64,000 bases of DNA from assembly GCA_902781305.1 (NCBI GenBank), contig CACZIV010000008.1, positions 1-64,000 of the forward strand, given 5' to 3'. A program made the position numbers and the translations under genes. Shown here piece after piece: positions 36,522-44,068 of the stretch. How positions within the stretch are numbered: the stretch's first letter is position 1; each line of letters begins with the position of its first letter. Origin of the DNA: Pseudoselenomonas ruminantium (GTDB lineage Bacteria; Bacillota; Negativicutes; Selenomonadales; Selenomonadaceae). The notes under the pieces are model-generated. The model had not been told where the DNA came from. It did no database searches and saw nothing but the letters and a program-made list of their open reading frames with translations.

Positions 36522-37733
36522 ATGTCAGGAATCCTCTTGATTGTTGTGCTGGTCATTACGGGCGGTGCGATTGCGTTTATTGGCGATCGGCTGGGCACGA
36601 AAATTGGCAAGAAACGCTTGTCTATTTTTGGGCTGCGTCCCCGGCATACATCAATCATCATCACGATTTTTACCGGCATTGTAATCACCACCTTGACTTT
36701 TGGTGTCATGGCAGCAGCGTCAGAAAATGTGCGGACAGCACTGTTTGGCTTGGAAGAGCTTAATCGGACGATGCAGGAAACGAAGAATAATCTTTTGCAT
36801 ACACAGGCGGATTTGGACGCAGCCAAGTCTGAGCAGGAGCGTACGGATGCTGCTTTGCAGCAGTCCAAGGCAGATGTGACCCGGCTCAATGAGCAGCAAA
36901 AGACTCTTGAGGAAGAAGCGTCCCGTTTACAGGCCGGTATTGCTGAACTGGAAGGGGCAAAAGCAGAGCTTACGGCCCGCAATGAGGAACTGTCCGGCAA
37001 CAACCAAAAACTGCTGGCGGATAATACGAATTTGACAGCAGATAACGAAAACCTGACCGCAGATAATAAGAAACTGGAAGAACGAACCCGGCAGCTGCGA
37101 GCAGGCCTCATTACCGTCCGCGAAGGCGATATTGCCTTTCGGGCAGGTGAGATTATTGCCAGCGGCGTAATCCGTGGCGGGCGCAGCAATGAAGAGGTGG
37201 CGGCGGATATGGAAATGCTGGCGGCGCTGGCTAATCGTAATGTATCTGCGCGTTTTGGCAGCGACCGTTCCGATGAGGATATCTGGATCTATCGTCCGGA
37301 ATATGAAGCGGCGGTGGAAACAATTGCGAAAAGCAAGCAGGATATCGTCGTACGCATTGCAGCGGCCAGCAATCTGGTGCGCGGCGAGGAAGTCCGCACC
37401 ACGTTGGAGCTTTATCCCAACAGCATCATCTATCGGGATAAGGAGTTCATCATTGCCCGCCCCTACGAGCTGGGCCTTGCGGATGACAGCGAAGCGGAAC
37501 AGACGGTAATGAATTTCCTCAAGGACGTCAACTTTGCCGCAACCTCGAAAGGCATTTTGCCTGACCCACTGCGGGGAACCGTGGGCGTGATGGAAGGCGC
37601 CCAATTCTACGAAATTGTCGCGAAACTCAAGGGACAGCGAGGCCCGGTTATCCTTTCTGCTTATGCAAATGGCGATACGGATGCCTCGGGGCCGTTGCGT
37701 TTGAGGATAAATGTGGAGAAAAGTACACCATGA
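36522..37733 (+). CDS. DUF3084-type membrane coiled-coil protein (unknown function)
   Basis: Two N-terminal membrane segments (about residues 2-22 and 45-65, around RLGTKIGKKRLSIFGLRPRHTS) precede a long coiled coil (about 80-195) with heptads such as LTADNENLTADNKKLEERT. A globular C-terminal domain ends near SGPLRLRINVEK. The overall plan and the GLRPRHTS loop match proteins annotated as DUF3084, found with lpt genes in Negativicutes and in cyanobacteria. Its role is unknown. The position at the end of the Lpt operon suggests an envelope function. The stop overlaps the next start (ATGATT). Confidence 0.75.
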   Translation: MSGILLIVVLVITGGAIAFIGDRLGTKIGKKRLSIFGLRPRHTSIIITIFTGIVITTLTFGVMAAASENVRTALFGLEELNRTMQETKNNLLHTQADLDAAKSEQERTDAALQQSKADVTRLNEQQKTLEEEASRLQAGIAELEGAKAELTARNEELSGNNQKLLADNTNLTADNENLTADNKKLEERTRQLRAGLITVREGDIAFRAGEIIASGVIRGGRSNEEVAADMEMLAALANRNVSARFGSDRSDEDIWIYRPEYEAAVETIAKSKQDIVVRIAAASNLVRGEEVRTTLELYPNSIIYRDKEFIIARPYELGLADDSEAEQTVMNFLKDVNFAATSKGILPDPLRGTVGVMEGAQFYEIVAKLKGQRGPVILSAYANGDTDASGPLRLRINVEKSTP

Positions 37734-38158
37734 TTATCGCAGCACTAGACCCTGGCAGAGATAAATGCGGTTTTGCCGTACTAGCTGACAGCGGCAAAAT
37801 TCTCTGTCAGCGGGTTATTGGCACAGAAAATTTAATGACGGAAGTAAATGCGGCTAAAGCTGACTACGGCTTTAGCCGTCTCCTTATCGGCAATGGCACC
37901 ACAAGTCGTGAGGCGCAGGGGAAACTTGCGCAGATTGCCGCGTTGGAGGTCATTGTCCGTGATGAATACCGCACCACGGAACTGGCGAAAAAGGAATACT
38001 GGAAGGCCAATCCGCCGAAGGGCTGGCGGCGCCTTATCCCCGTGACCATGCAGGTGCCGCCGGTGCCCGTGGACGATTTTGTGGCGGTAATCCTTGCCCG
38101 CAGATATTTACAGGAAATTAAGGAGATAAAAGGAGAGCATGAACATGGAGCAGAATAA
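37730..38158 (+). CDS. RuvC/YqgF-fold (RNase H-like) protein
   Basis: A 142-residue protein with the RNase H-fold signature MIIAALDPGRDKCGFAVLA, where the Asp of LDPG is the first metal ligand of RuvC/YqgF-type nucleases. RLLIGNGTTS parallels the second strand region of the YqgF family. DDFVAVILARRYL at the C-terminus supplies further acidic residues in the expected place. A nuclease acting on structured nucleic acid is likely, but the substrate is not readable. It overlaps the DUF3084 gene by four bases and the dCMP deaminase gene by 20. Confidence 0.7.
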   Translation: MIIAALDPGRDKCGFAVLADSGKILCQRVIGTENLMTEVNAAKADYGFSRLLIGNGTTSREAQGKLAQIAALEVIVRDEYRTTELAKKEYWKANPPKGWRRLIPVTMQVPPVPVDDFVAVILARRYLQEIKEIKGEHEHGAE

Positions 38159-38612
38159 GATTCAAAAACGCCCCGAATGGACGGAGTATTTTCTCGATAT
38201 TGCCCGCGCCGTAGGCCGCCGGGCCACCTGCCTGCGCCGCCGCTATGGGGCGATTATCGTCAAGGACCGTATCATTATCAGTACCGGCTATAACGGTGCT
38301 CCCCGCGGGGAAGATAACTGCATTGACACGGGCATCTGTGAGCGCGAGCGGCTCCATGTGCCCAAAGGGCAGAATTATGAACTTTGCGTGGCTGTGCATG
38401 CCGAACAGAACGCCATCATCAACGCCGATCCGGCGGACATGGAAGGGGCAACCATCTATATCGTGGGCATCAATGCCGATGGCACACTGGCCTCTGGCAA
38501 GCCCTGTCTGCTCTGCCGCAGAATGCTCAGGAATGCCAAACTGGCACAGGTTGTTTATTACGAAACAGATGGCAGCATTGTTACCTGCCGGCCGGATGAA
38601 ATCCACGATTGA
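38139..38612 (+). CDS. dCMP deaminase family protein
   Basis: A zinc-dependent deoxycytidylate deaminase (ComEB-like) making dUMP for thymidylate synthesis. Zinc motifs: HAEQNAI (His ligand with catalytic Glu) and PCLLCRRML (two Cys ligands). YGAIIVKDRIIISTGYNGAPRG is the usual N-terminal segment. The length of 157 residues is normal. Start: ATG at 38139, or a second ATG at 38145 better spaced from AAAGGAG; both are in frame. Confidence 0.9.
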   Translation: MNMEQNKIQKRPEWTEYFLDIARAVGRRATCLRRRYGAIIVKDRIIISTGYNGAPRGEDNCIDTGICERERLHVPKGQNYELCVAVHAEQNAIINADPADMEGATIYIVGINADGTLASGKPCLLCRRMLRNAKLAQVVYYETDGSIVTCRPDEIHD

Positions 38613-38656
38613 GCAGATACCGAAGCAAATAAACTCGTTCTTTCAGCTTATTTTCA

Positions 38657-38685
38657 TTGACACTCTGTATACACTGCGCTAAAAT
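38657..38685 (+). promoter_or_regulatory. Promoter for the wecA-like gene
   Basis: A perfect TTGACA (38657-38662), a 17-base spacer and TAAAAT (38680-38685) lie 48 bases before the chosen start. Confidence 0.75.
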
Positions 38686-38732
38686 AGGCTTGTTATGAAT
38701 TTTCGATTTTGAGAAAAAGAGGTGCTGCTTGT

Positions 38733-39785
38733 ATGCCAGAATATGTGTTGGCGTTTGTCATTGCCGCAGGCGTGGCGTTGGCACTTACGCCCGGTGTGAT
38801 TTTCCTGGCGGCCAAGACGGGGGCAATGGATGCTCCTGATGCGAGAAAAGTACATAAAAAACCCATTCCCCGTATTGGCGGACTGGGCATTTATGCGGCC
38901 TTTATGGTGGCGATTTTAGGGATTATGCAGTTCATCGAGGTGGAGCCGGAAGTGCTCTTTGAAGTCACTGGTCTGCTTGTGGGCGGCTCCCTGATTGTGC
39001 TGGTAGGCGTCATTGATGACTATAAGAACCTGCCGGCCAAGGTCAAACTGGTGGGGCAGATTATTGCAGCGGCCGTGCTTGTCATTGCCTTCGATGTGCG
39101 CATTGACTTCATCACGGACCCCTTCGGTGACTTCTTCTATACGGAGTGGCTGGCGATTCCCTTGACCATTTTCTGGATTGTTGGTCTGACTAACACGGTG
39201 AACCTGATTGACGGCCTTGATGGTTTGGCAGCTGGTGTATCGACCATTGCGGCCATTACCATCTTCTTGGTGGCATTGCAGCAGAATATCATGCTGGTGG
39301 CCGTGCTTACTGCGGCCCTGGCGGGGGCAGCCTTTGGCTTCCTTTACTATAACTTCAATCCGGCGCGGATTTTCATGGGCGATTCCGGCAGTATGTTCTT
39401 AGGCTATATGCTGGCCGGTATCTCCGTTATCGGTGCGGTAAAATGTGCGGCAACCATCGCGCTCATTGTGCCGATTTTGGCACTGGGCCTGCCGATTTTG
39501 GATACGACCTTTGCCATCGTGCGCCGTTATCGTGGCGGTGTACCCATCTTTAAGCCGGACAAGGGGCATCTGCACCATCGTCTGATGGATTTGGGCTTCA
39601 GCCAGCGTCAGGCTGTACTGTTGATGTATGTCATCAGCGCCTTATTGGGCCTTAGTGCGGTAGCGCTTACAGAAGTCAGCTATCAATTCGCCATTGCCAT
39701 TGTGTGCCTGGTGGTGGTGCTGGTGCTTTATGGCGCCAAGAAAATCGGTATTTTCCGTATGAATGATTCGGCACATCAGCATTAA
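38733..39785 (+). CDS. Undecaprenyl-phosphate sugar-1-phosphate transferase (WecA/TagO type)
   Basis: A polytopic GT4 transferase that starts lipid-linked glycan synthesis by moving GlcNAc-1-phosphate (or a related sugar) to undecaprenyl phosphate. About ten or eleven membrane spans. Motifs: PDARKVHKKPIPRIGGLGIY, VGVIDDYKNLPAK with the DD pair, NLIDGLDGLAAG and FMGDSGSMFLG, and HLHHRLMDLG near the end. The start is ATG at 38733, ten bases after AAGAGGTG; a TTG 24 bases earlier has no ribosome site. Paired with the 2-epimerase that follows, it may serve an O-antigen or secondary wall polymer. Confidence 0.9.
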   Translation: MPEYVLAFVIAAGVALALTPGVIFLAAKTGAMDAPDARKVHKKPIPRIGGLGIYAAFMVAILGIMQFIEVEPEVLFEVTGLLVGGSLIVLVGVIDDYKNLPAKVKLVGQIIAAAVLVIAFDVRIDFITDPFGDFFYTEWLAIPLTIFWIVGLTNTVNLIDGLDGLAAGVSTIAAITIFLVALQQNIMLVAVLTAALAGAAFGFLYYNFNPARIFMGDSGSMFLGYMLAGISVIGAVKCAATIALIVPILALGLPILDTTFAIVRRYRGGVPIFKPDKGHLHHRLMDLGFSQRQAVLLMYVISALLGLSAVALTEVSYQFAIAIVCLVVVLVLYGAKKIGIFRMNDSAHQH

Positions 39786-39799
39786 TATTTGTGAACCCA

Positions 39800-39825
39800 A
39801 AAGGCAGGTGCTATCCTGCCTTTAA
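39800..39825 (+). terminator. Possible rho-independent terminator
   Basis: The stem AAAGGCAGG/CCTGCCTTT with a six-base loop is followed by TTAATTATA. The T-tract is short, so read-through into the epimerase gene is likely. Confidence 0.45.
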
Positions 39826-39845
39826 TTATAGAGAGGGGACTAGGA

Positions 39846-41009
39846 ATGGAAAAAAAGAAAATCAAGGTTATGACGGTCTTTGGCACCCGTCCGGAGGCGA
39901 TTAAAATGGCGCCTATCGTGCTGGAACTGGCCAAACACCCGGACAAGATTACGCCGGTGGTAGCGGTGACGGCGCAGCACAGAGAAATGCTCGACCAGGT
40001 GCTGGGGCTCTTTAACATCACCCCCGACCATGACCTTGATATTATGGCACAGGGACAGACCCTCTTTGATATCACCTCCAAGGCCATGATGGGCCTGGAC
40101 AAGGTACTGGAACAGGAAAAGCCGGATATCGTGCTGGTGCATGGCGATACGACGACCACCTTTGCCGGTGCGCTGGCAGCCTACTATCATCAGACGACGG
40201 TCGGTCATGTCGAAGCTGGTCTGAGAACCCACGACAAGTACAGCCCGTTCCCAGAAGAAATGAACCGCAAGCTCACCGGCTGCATTGCTGACCTCAACTT
40301 TGCCCCGACGGAAACATCCGAAAGCAATCTGCTGGCGGAAAATGTAAAGCCGGAAAGCATTTTTGTAACCGGCAATACGGTTATTGATGCTCTGCACCAT
40401 ACCGTCCGCGACGATTTCCAGTTTGAAGACGAACTGCTGCAGAATATTGATTTTGAAAACAAGCGTATCATTCTCGTCACCACCCATCGCCGGGAAAATC
40501 TGGGCGAGCCCATGCGCCATGTCTACAAGGCCCTGCGCCAGCTCACGGAAGAATTTGACGATGTGGAAGTGGTCTTCCCTGTACACAAGAACCCGAAAGT
40601 GCGCGAAGTCGTACGCGAAGAATTGGGTGGCCTGTCCCAGGTTCACCTGATTGACCCGCTCGATTACGAGCCGTTTGCCAACCTGATGCACAAGGCCCAC
40701 TTAATCCTCACAGATTCCGGCGGAGTGCAGGAAGAAGCTCCGGCTCTGGGCAAACCCGTCCTCGTTCTGCGCGATACCACGGAACGTCCGGAAGCCGTAG
40801 CCGCGGGGACTGTTAAACTTATCGGCACGGACCGCGATGTGGTCTACAACGAAGCCAAGACACTGCTGACGGACGAAGCGGCATACAACCGCATGGCAGA
40901 ATCCGTCAACCCCTATGGTGACGGCAAGGCGTCCGAGCGTATTATTCAGGCCATCCTTTATCACTATGGCATGGTCGACAGCCGCCCGGATATATTCATA
41001 GGCAAATAA
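39846..41009 (+). CDS. wecB: UDP-N-acetylglucosamine 2-epimerase (non-hydrolysing)
   Basis: Interconverts UDP-GlcNAc and UDP-ManNAc for surface polysaccharide synthesis. Motifs: VMTVFGTRPEAIKMAP, VHGDTTTTFAGALAAYY, VEAGLRTHDKYSPFPEEMNR, TTHRRENLG and TDSGGVQEEAPALGKPVLVLRDTTERPE (in separate pieces), all of the GT-B-like epimerase family. The length of 387 residues is normal. ATG after GAGAGGGG. It is followed one base later by the AtpZ-like gene. Confidence 0.93.
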   Translation: MEKKKIKVMTVFGTRPEAIKMAPIVLELAKHPDKITPVVAVTAQHREMLDQVLGLFNITPDHDLDIMAQGQTLFDITSKAMMGLDKVLEQEKPDIVLVHGDTTTTFAGALAAYYHQTTVGHVEAGLRTHDKYSPFPEEMNRKLTGCIADLNFAPTETSESNLLAENVKPESIFVTGNTVIDALHHTVRDDFQFEDELLQNIDFENKRIILVTTHRRENLGEPMRHVYKALRQLTEEFDDVEVVFPVHKNPKVREVVREELGGLSQVHLIDPLDYEPFANLMHKAHLILTDSGGVQEEAPALGKPVLVLRDTTERPEAVAAGTVKLIGTDRDVVYNEAKTLLTDEAAYNRMAESVNPYGDGKASERIIQAILYHYGMVDSRPDIFIGK

Positions 41010-41010
41010 G

Positions 41011-41241
41011 ATGCCGGAAAAAGAACCAAGCGGTCTCAAACAAGCACTAAAGGCATTTTCCATCCTCGGCGGTGTGGGAATATACCTCGTGGTCTTTGTG
41101 GGCATCTGCGGCTATATTGGCAGCCTTATAGGTGATTATCTGCAACTGGGGAAAGCTGGCATAATCGGCGGCATTATTTTTGGCTTTCCCGCAGCGTTTT
41201 ATACGCTTTATCGGCAATTGAAAAATAATGAGCTTATTTGA
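41011..41241 (+). CDS. AtpZ/AtpI-like small membrane protein
   Basis: A 76-residue protein with two membrane hairpins (about residues 20-42 and 48-66) around GYIGSLIGDYLQLGKAG, and a short charged tail. This matches the AtpZ group, thought to aid Na+/H+-ATP synthase assembly or Mg2+ supply and usually found just before atpI or atpB. Here the atp operon does not follow; a terminator does. The annotation is from topology and pattern only. Confidence 0.65.
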   Translation: MPEKEPSGLKQALKAFSILGGVGIYLVVFVGICGYIGSLIGDYLQLGKAGIIGGIIFGFPAAFYTLYRQLKNNELI

Positions 41242-41280
41242 ATGGAAATACCCTGTGAAGGGGAGACTTCGTAGATGAAG

Positions 41281-41330
41281 AAAAGCTTCACAACCGGGCG
41301 CAATCTGCTCCCGGTTGTGAAGCTTTTTTG
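41281..41330 (+). terminator. Strong rho-independent terminator
   Basis: An 18-base stem AAAAGCTTCACAACCGGG / CCCGGTTGTGAAGCTTTT with an 11-base loop and a T-run. It ends the wecA-wecB-atpZ transcript. Confidence 0.88.
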
Positions 41331-41452
41331 TAAATATTTTGCGTTCGATTTCAAGAGTGCAAAAGGATTTTCCGGTTGTTGTGGCGAAAGTAACGGATGT
41401 GATAGATGATGGCCTATATTGTGCCGTGGGAATATGACGGAGGATGAAAGTG

Positions 41453-42082
41453 ATGAATCTTAAAGAAGCATTTCAGGCGCAGAATAAGATTGGTGAGTTG
41501 CAGGATTACATTACACGGTATCTCTATAAATCGGACAATGTCATGACGATTACGGAGAAGCATCTTCGCAGTAAAGCCTTGGCTGGCCAGCAGGATGACA
41601 GTGTAGATGTTAGTCAGAAAGCGGAGGAAGGCTTCGATGTAGGGTGGCTGCTGGCTGTATGGCAGGAGCTTATGGTGGAAAAAGAGCGCTTAGGCACGGC
41701 TATTGGCAAAGCCAAGGCCAATATGGAATTCAATCTTGATGCAGCTGTGGACGCCAATAAGAGCCGCCGTGCGTTTCTGTCAACACTTCAGGGATTAGCT
41801 AGCCGGAAAAGCTCACACGAGCTGCGGAAAGGCGAGGGGCGGGGCTATGTCTTTAACAATGATGGCAATCAGACAGCGTATTGCTATGACATTGACCGCA
41901 TTATGACCATTGACTATGACCGGAACAAGGTAAGAGCGATGGTGAAAGAATTGACGCAGACAGCAGATGCTGTGTCCATTAAGATTGATGAGGCATTACT
42001 CACGACGAAGGTGGACTATAAACCGAAATTTGACCTGGCCGGTGATATAGCCTTTATTCTCGAAGACTTGATGGAAAAGTAA
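41453..42082 (+). CDS. Helical protein of unknown function (possible DIP1984-type)
   Basis: A 209-residue soluble protein that I cannot name with confidence. The N-terminal part (LKEAFQAQNKIGELQDYITRYL) and middle (WQELMVEKERLGTAIGKAKANMEFNLD) are helical and charged. The C-terminal part (RIMTIDYDRNKVRAMVKELTQTADAVSIKID) is amphipathic. The layout loosely recalls the DIP1984/septicolysin-like family but is longer. The start is ATG at 41453, nine bases after ACGGAGG; an ATG at 41444 abuts that site. It stands alone, right before the candidate RNA at 42097-42545. Confidence 0.5.
   Translation: MNLKEAFQAQNKIGELQDYITRYLYKSDNVMTITEKHLRSKALAGQQDDSVDVSQKAEEGFDVGWLLAVWQELMVEKERLGTAIGKAKANMEFNLDAAVDANKSRRAFLSTLQGLASRKSSHELRKGEGRGYVFNNDGNQTAYCYDIDRIMTIDYDRNKVRAMVKELTQTADAVSIKIDEALLTTKVDYKPKFDLAGDIAFILEDLMEK
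42030..42058 (+). promoter_or_regulatory. Possible promoter for the 42.1-kb RNA candidate
   Basis: TTGACC and TTTATT with a 17-base spacer lie inside the 3' end of the preceding gene. The -10 matches only four of six consensus bases, so this is tentative. Confidence 0.25.
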
Positions 42083-42096
42083 AGACAAGTGACAGC

Positions 42097-42517
42097 AAGG
42101 TGGGCTGCGCCTACCTTGGCCGCTTGAACAGGGACAGACAGCGAAAGGACTTCGGTTCAGGTGCAGATGAACTGAGAGGCTGCACAAAAAACAAGAATAG
42201 CTGATGGCTACATTCAATAAAGATGAAAAGATATGGCAACAGGAGCCAGTGGTGTAACGCCCAAATCCACGTCAGGTCCAATCATCAATCGTGCTGTCGC
42301 TATTCGTCCTGCGATATGCCCGCATTCCGTCAGGCTGTAGTTCGTATAGACGCTTCGCTGATTGATATATTCCAAAAAGGAATAAGAAAATCTAATTTCG
42401 GTTAAGCTTCAGGCAGTTGCTTCGGCTTCTGTTTGGGGGAATAGAAGGAACTTTTGTGTCTGTCCCTGTTCAAGCGGCTGAGTCGTCTTAGGTGCGGATG
42501 AAGTTAAAGATACCAAA
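42097..42517 (+). ncRNA. Candidate structured non-coding RNA
   Basis: This ~430-base stretch has no convincing reading frame but much foldable structure. A 9-bp hairpin with a three-base loop lies at 42097-42117. A perfect 22-bp long-range helix is possible between 42119-42140 and 42457-42478. Inside it are local hairpins: GGAC-TTCG-GTTC at 42147-42158, GTGCAG/CTGCAC at 42161-42185, TAGC/GCTA at 42198-42210, TGGC/GCCA at 42234-42248, TGCG/CGCA at 42310-42324, TATTCC/GGAATA at 42368-42384 and a second cTTCGg-capped hairpin at 42414-42431. The cUUCGg loops favour the + strand. It is not tmRNA, RNase P or SRP RNA by the motifs I know. Its ends are uncertain. Confidence 0.5.
42119..42478. repeat. 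Perfect 22-bp inverted repeat pair, 316 bp apart
   Basis: Arms at 42119-42140 (begins GCCGCTTGAACAGG) and 42457-42478 are exact reverse complements. No target-site duplication flanks them (ACCTTG left, TGAGTC right) and no transposase lies between. They could be the closing helix of an RNA or the ends of a small non-autonomous element. Confidence 0.9.
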
Positions 42518-42541
42518 AAGCCACTGCAAACGCAGTGGCTT
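42518..42541 (-). terminator. Terminator of the tRNA-Gly transcript (possibly bidirectional)
   Basis: The stem AGCCACTGC/GCAGTGGCT has a four-base loop. On the minus strand it is followed by a five-T run just after the tRNA. On the plus strand only TAAACTTTTC follows, so it may also stop the RNA candidate, but less efficiently. Confidence 0.7.
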
Positions 42542-42553
42542 AAACTTTTCATA

Positions 42554-42627
42554 TGGAGCGGGCAATGGGAGTCGAACCCACCTCTAAAGCTTGGGAAGCT
42601 TTCATTCTACCGATGAACTATGCCCGC
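42554..42627 (-). tRNA. tRNA-Gly (anticodon CCC)
   Basis: The minus strand gives a full cloverleaf: 7-bp acceptor GCGGGCA/TGCCCGC, a D-arm with AGTTCATCGGTAGA, an anticodon stem AAAGC/GCTTT with loop TTCCCAA (anticodon CCC), the T-arm with GGTTCGACTCC, discriminator T and an encoded CCA. It reads GGG codons. The promoter at 42640-42668 and terminator at 42518-42541 make it a single-gene unit. Confidence 0.95.
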
Positions 42628-42639
42628 AAGAACTCCTTT

Positions 42640-42668
42640 AGTATAGCATTATTGTTATTTATTTGCAA
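42640..42668 (-). promoter_or_regulatory. Promoter of tRNA-Gly
   Basis: On the minus strand TTGCAA and TATACT have a 17-base spacer, placed about 12 bases before the tRNA 5' end. Confidence 0.7.
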
Positions 42669-42745
42669 GGGGGAATTTACACAAGCTATGGCGAAAATAT
42701 CATGTTTATAGAGAAAGTGTTGTATTTTCCAAAGGAGGTAAGATT

Positions 42746-44041
42746 ATGGGACTTTTACAAGCAGGTATGGGCGCTGTTGGTGGTGTGTTGGGCGACCAGT
42801 GGAAGGAATATATTTACTGTGACAGCCTGCCCCCCAATGTACTGATGGCGAAAGGGCACCGCAAGACTGGCAGTGGCAGTTCTAACAAGGGGGATGATAA
42901 TATCATTTCCCAAGGATCAAGGGTAGCGGTCAACAACGGTCAGTGCCTAATCATTGTGGAAAATGGTGAGGTCGTGGATATCTGTGCTGAACCGGGCGAG
43001 TATACTTATGATAGGGGAACGGAACCCTCTTTGTTTACCGGGGATTTATCCAATACCATTCCAAAAGTATTTGCGGAAATTGGCCGCCGGTTCTCCTTTG
43101 GCGGGGACACGGGGCGTGACCAGCGGGTGTATTACATCAACACCAAGGAAATCTACGGCAACAAGTTTGGCACGCCGTCACCGATTGCCTTCAAGGTGCG
43201 GGACGATACGCTGAACTATGAGCAGACCATTCAGATTCGCTGCTTTGGCGAGTACAGCTACCGCATTACGAATCCGATTTTGTTCTATACGAATATTGCC
43301 AGCAATGTCAGCGATACCTTCAGCCGTGAGGAAATCGACAGTCAGCTGAAATCCGAACTCATGATGGCACTCAAACCGGCTATGGCCAAAATCTCAGCTA
43401 TGCGGGTGGGTTATGATGAATTGGAGGCACATTCTGCCGACATCGCTGATGCGCTCAATGAAAGTCTGAGCCAGAAATGGGGCAATCTGCGCGGTATTGA
43501 GGTCGTATCTGTGGCAGTGGCCAGTGTCAGCCTTACCGATGAGAGTCAGGCTGTGCTCGAAAAACTCCAGAAGATGCAGGAAGCTGCCGTGCTGGGGCGT
43601 GACCCATCCCTTATGGCCGGTTTTTACGGTGCGGCTCAGGCCGATGCCCTGCGTGATGCGGCCAAAAATGAAGGCGGCGCGGCTGTGGGATTTATGGGCA
43701 TGAATATGGCTGGACAGTCTGCTGGTGTCAATGTCGGTGATATGATGGCTCAGGGGCAGGCCCAGAGAGCTGCTCAGGCACAGCAGGCTGCTGCGCGGCA
43801 GGCACCTTCTACGGGCGGCTGGACTTGTGCCTGCGGCCATAGCGGCAACACGGGCAAGTTCTGTTCGGATTGCGGCAAGCCCAAACCAGATGATGGCTGG
43901 ACCTGCGAATGCGGTGCCAAGAATACCGGCAAATTCTGCTCGGAATGCGGCAAGCCACGCCCGGCAGGTGACTGGATTTGTAAATGCGGCGCGAAAAACA
44001 GCGGCAAGTTCTGTGCCGAATGCGGGAGCCCGCGTCCGTAA
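42746..44041 (+). CDS. SPFH-domain protein with C-terminal zinc ribbons (YdjI-like)
   Basis: A 431-residue protein with an SPFH/virion-core-type domain (about residues 15-300), from WKEYIYCDSLPPNVLMAKG through FKVRDDTLNYEQTIQIRCFGEYSY to DLEAH-type helical repeats. A Gln/Ala-rich linker follows (about 325-355). Three C-terminal zinc ribbons, each C.CG....GKFC..CG, occupy about 357-431. In B. subtilis, YdjI is the SPFH member of the ydjFGHI cluster and recruits the PspA protein to the membrane; its neighbours YdjG and YdjH resemble the next two genes here. No PspA homologue is in the window. The start has a perfect AAAGGAGGT. Confidence 0.82.
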   Translation: MGLLQAGMGAVGGVLGDQWKEYIYCDSLPPNVLMAKGHRKTGSGSSNKGDDNIISQGSRVAVNNGQCLIIVENGEVVDICAEPGEYTYDRGTEPSLFTGDLSNTIPKVFAEIGRRFSFGGDTGRDQRVYYINTKEIYGNKFGTPSPIAFKVRDDTLNYEQTIQIRCFGEYSYRITNPILFYTNIASNVSDTFSREEIDSQLKSELMMALKPAMAKISAMRVGYDELEAHSADIADALNESLSQKWGNLRGIEVVSVAVASVSLTDESQAVLEKLQKMQEAAVLGRDPSLMAGFYGAAQADALRDAAKNEGGAAVGFMGMNMAGQSAGVNVGDMMAQGQAQRAAQAQQAAARQAPSTGGWTCACGHSGNTGKFCSDCGKPKPDDGWTCECGAKNTGKFCSECGKPRPAGDWICKCGAKNSGKFCAECGSPRP

Positions 44042-44068
44042 ATGAACGAAAAATAAGGAGGTGGCGAT

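Noticed and set aside
42223..42405. A 60-codon open frame inside the RNA candidate
   Set aside because: No ribosome site, odd composition and it overlaps many of the local stems; it looks like chance.
42119..42478. A classical insertion sequence or MITE
   Set aside because: The inverted repeats are perfect but there is no target-site duplication and no transposase. Kept only as an alternative to the RNA interpretation.
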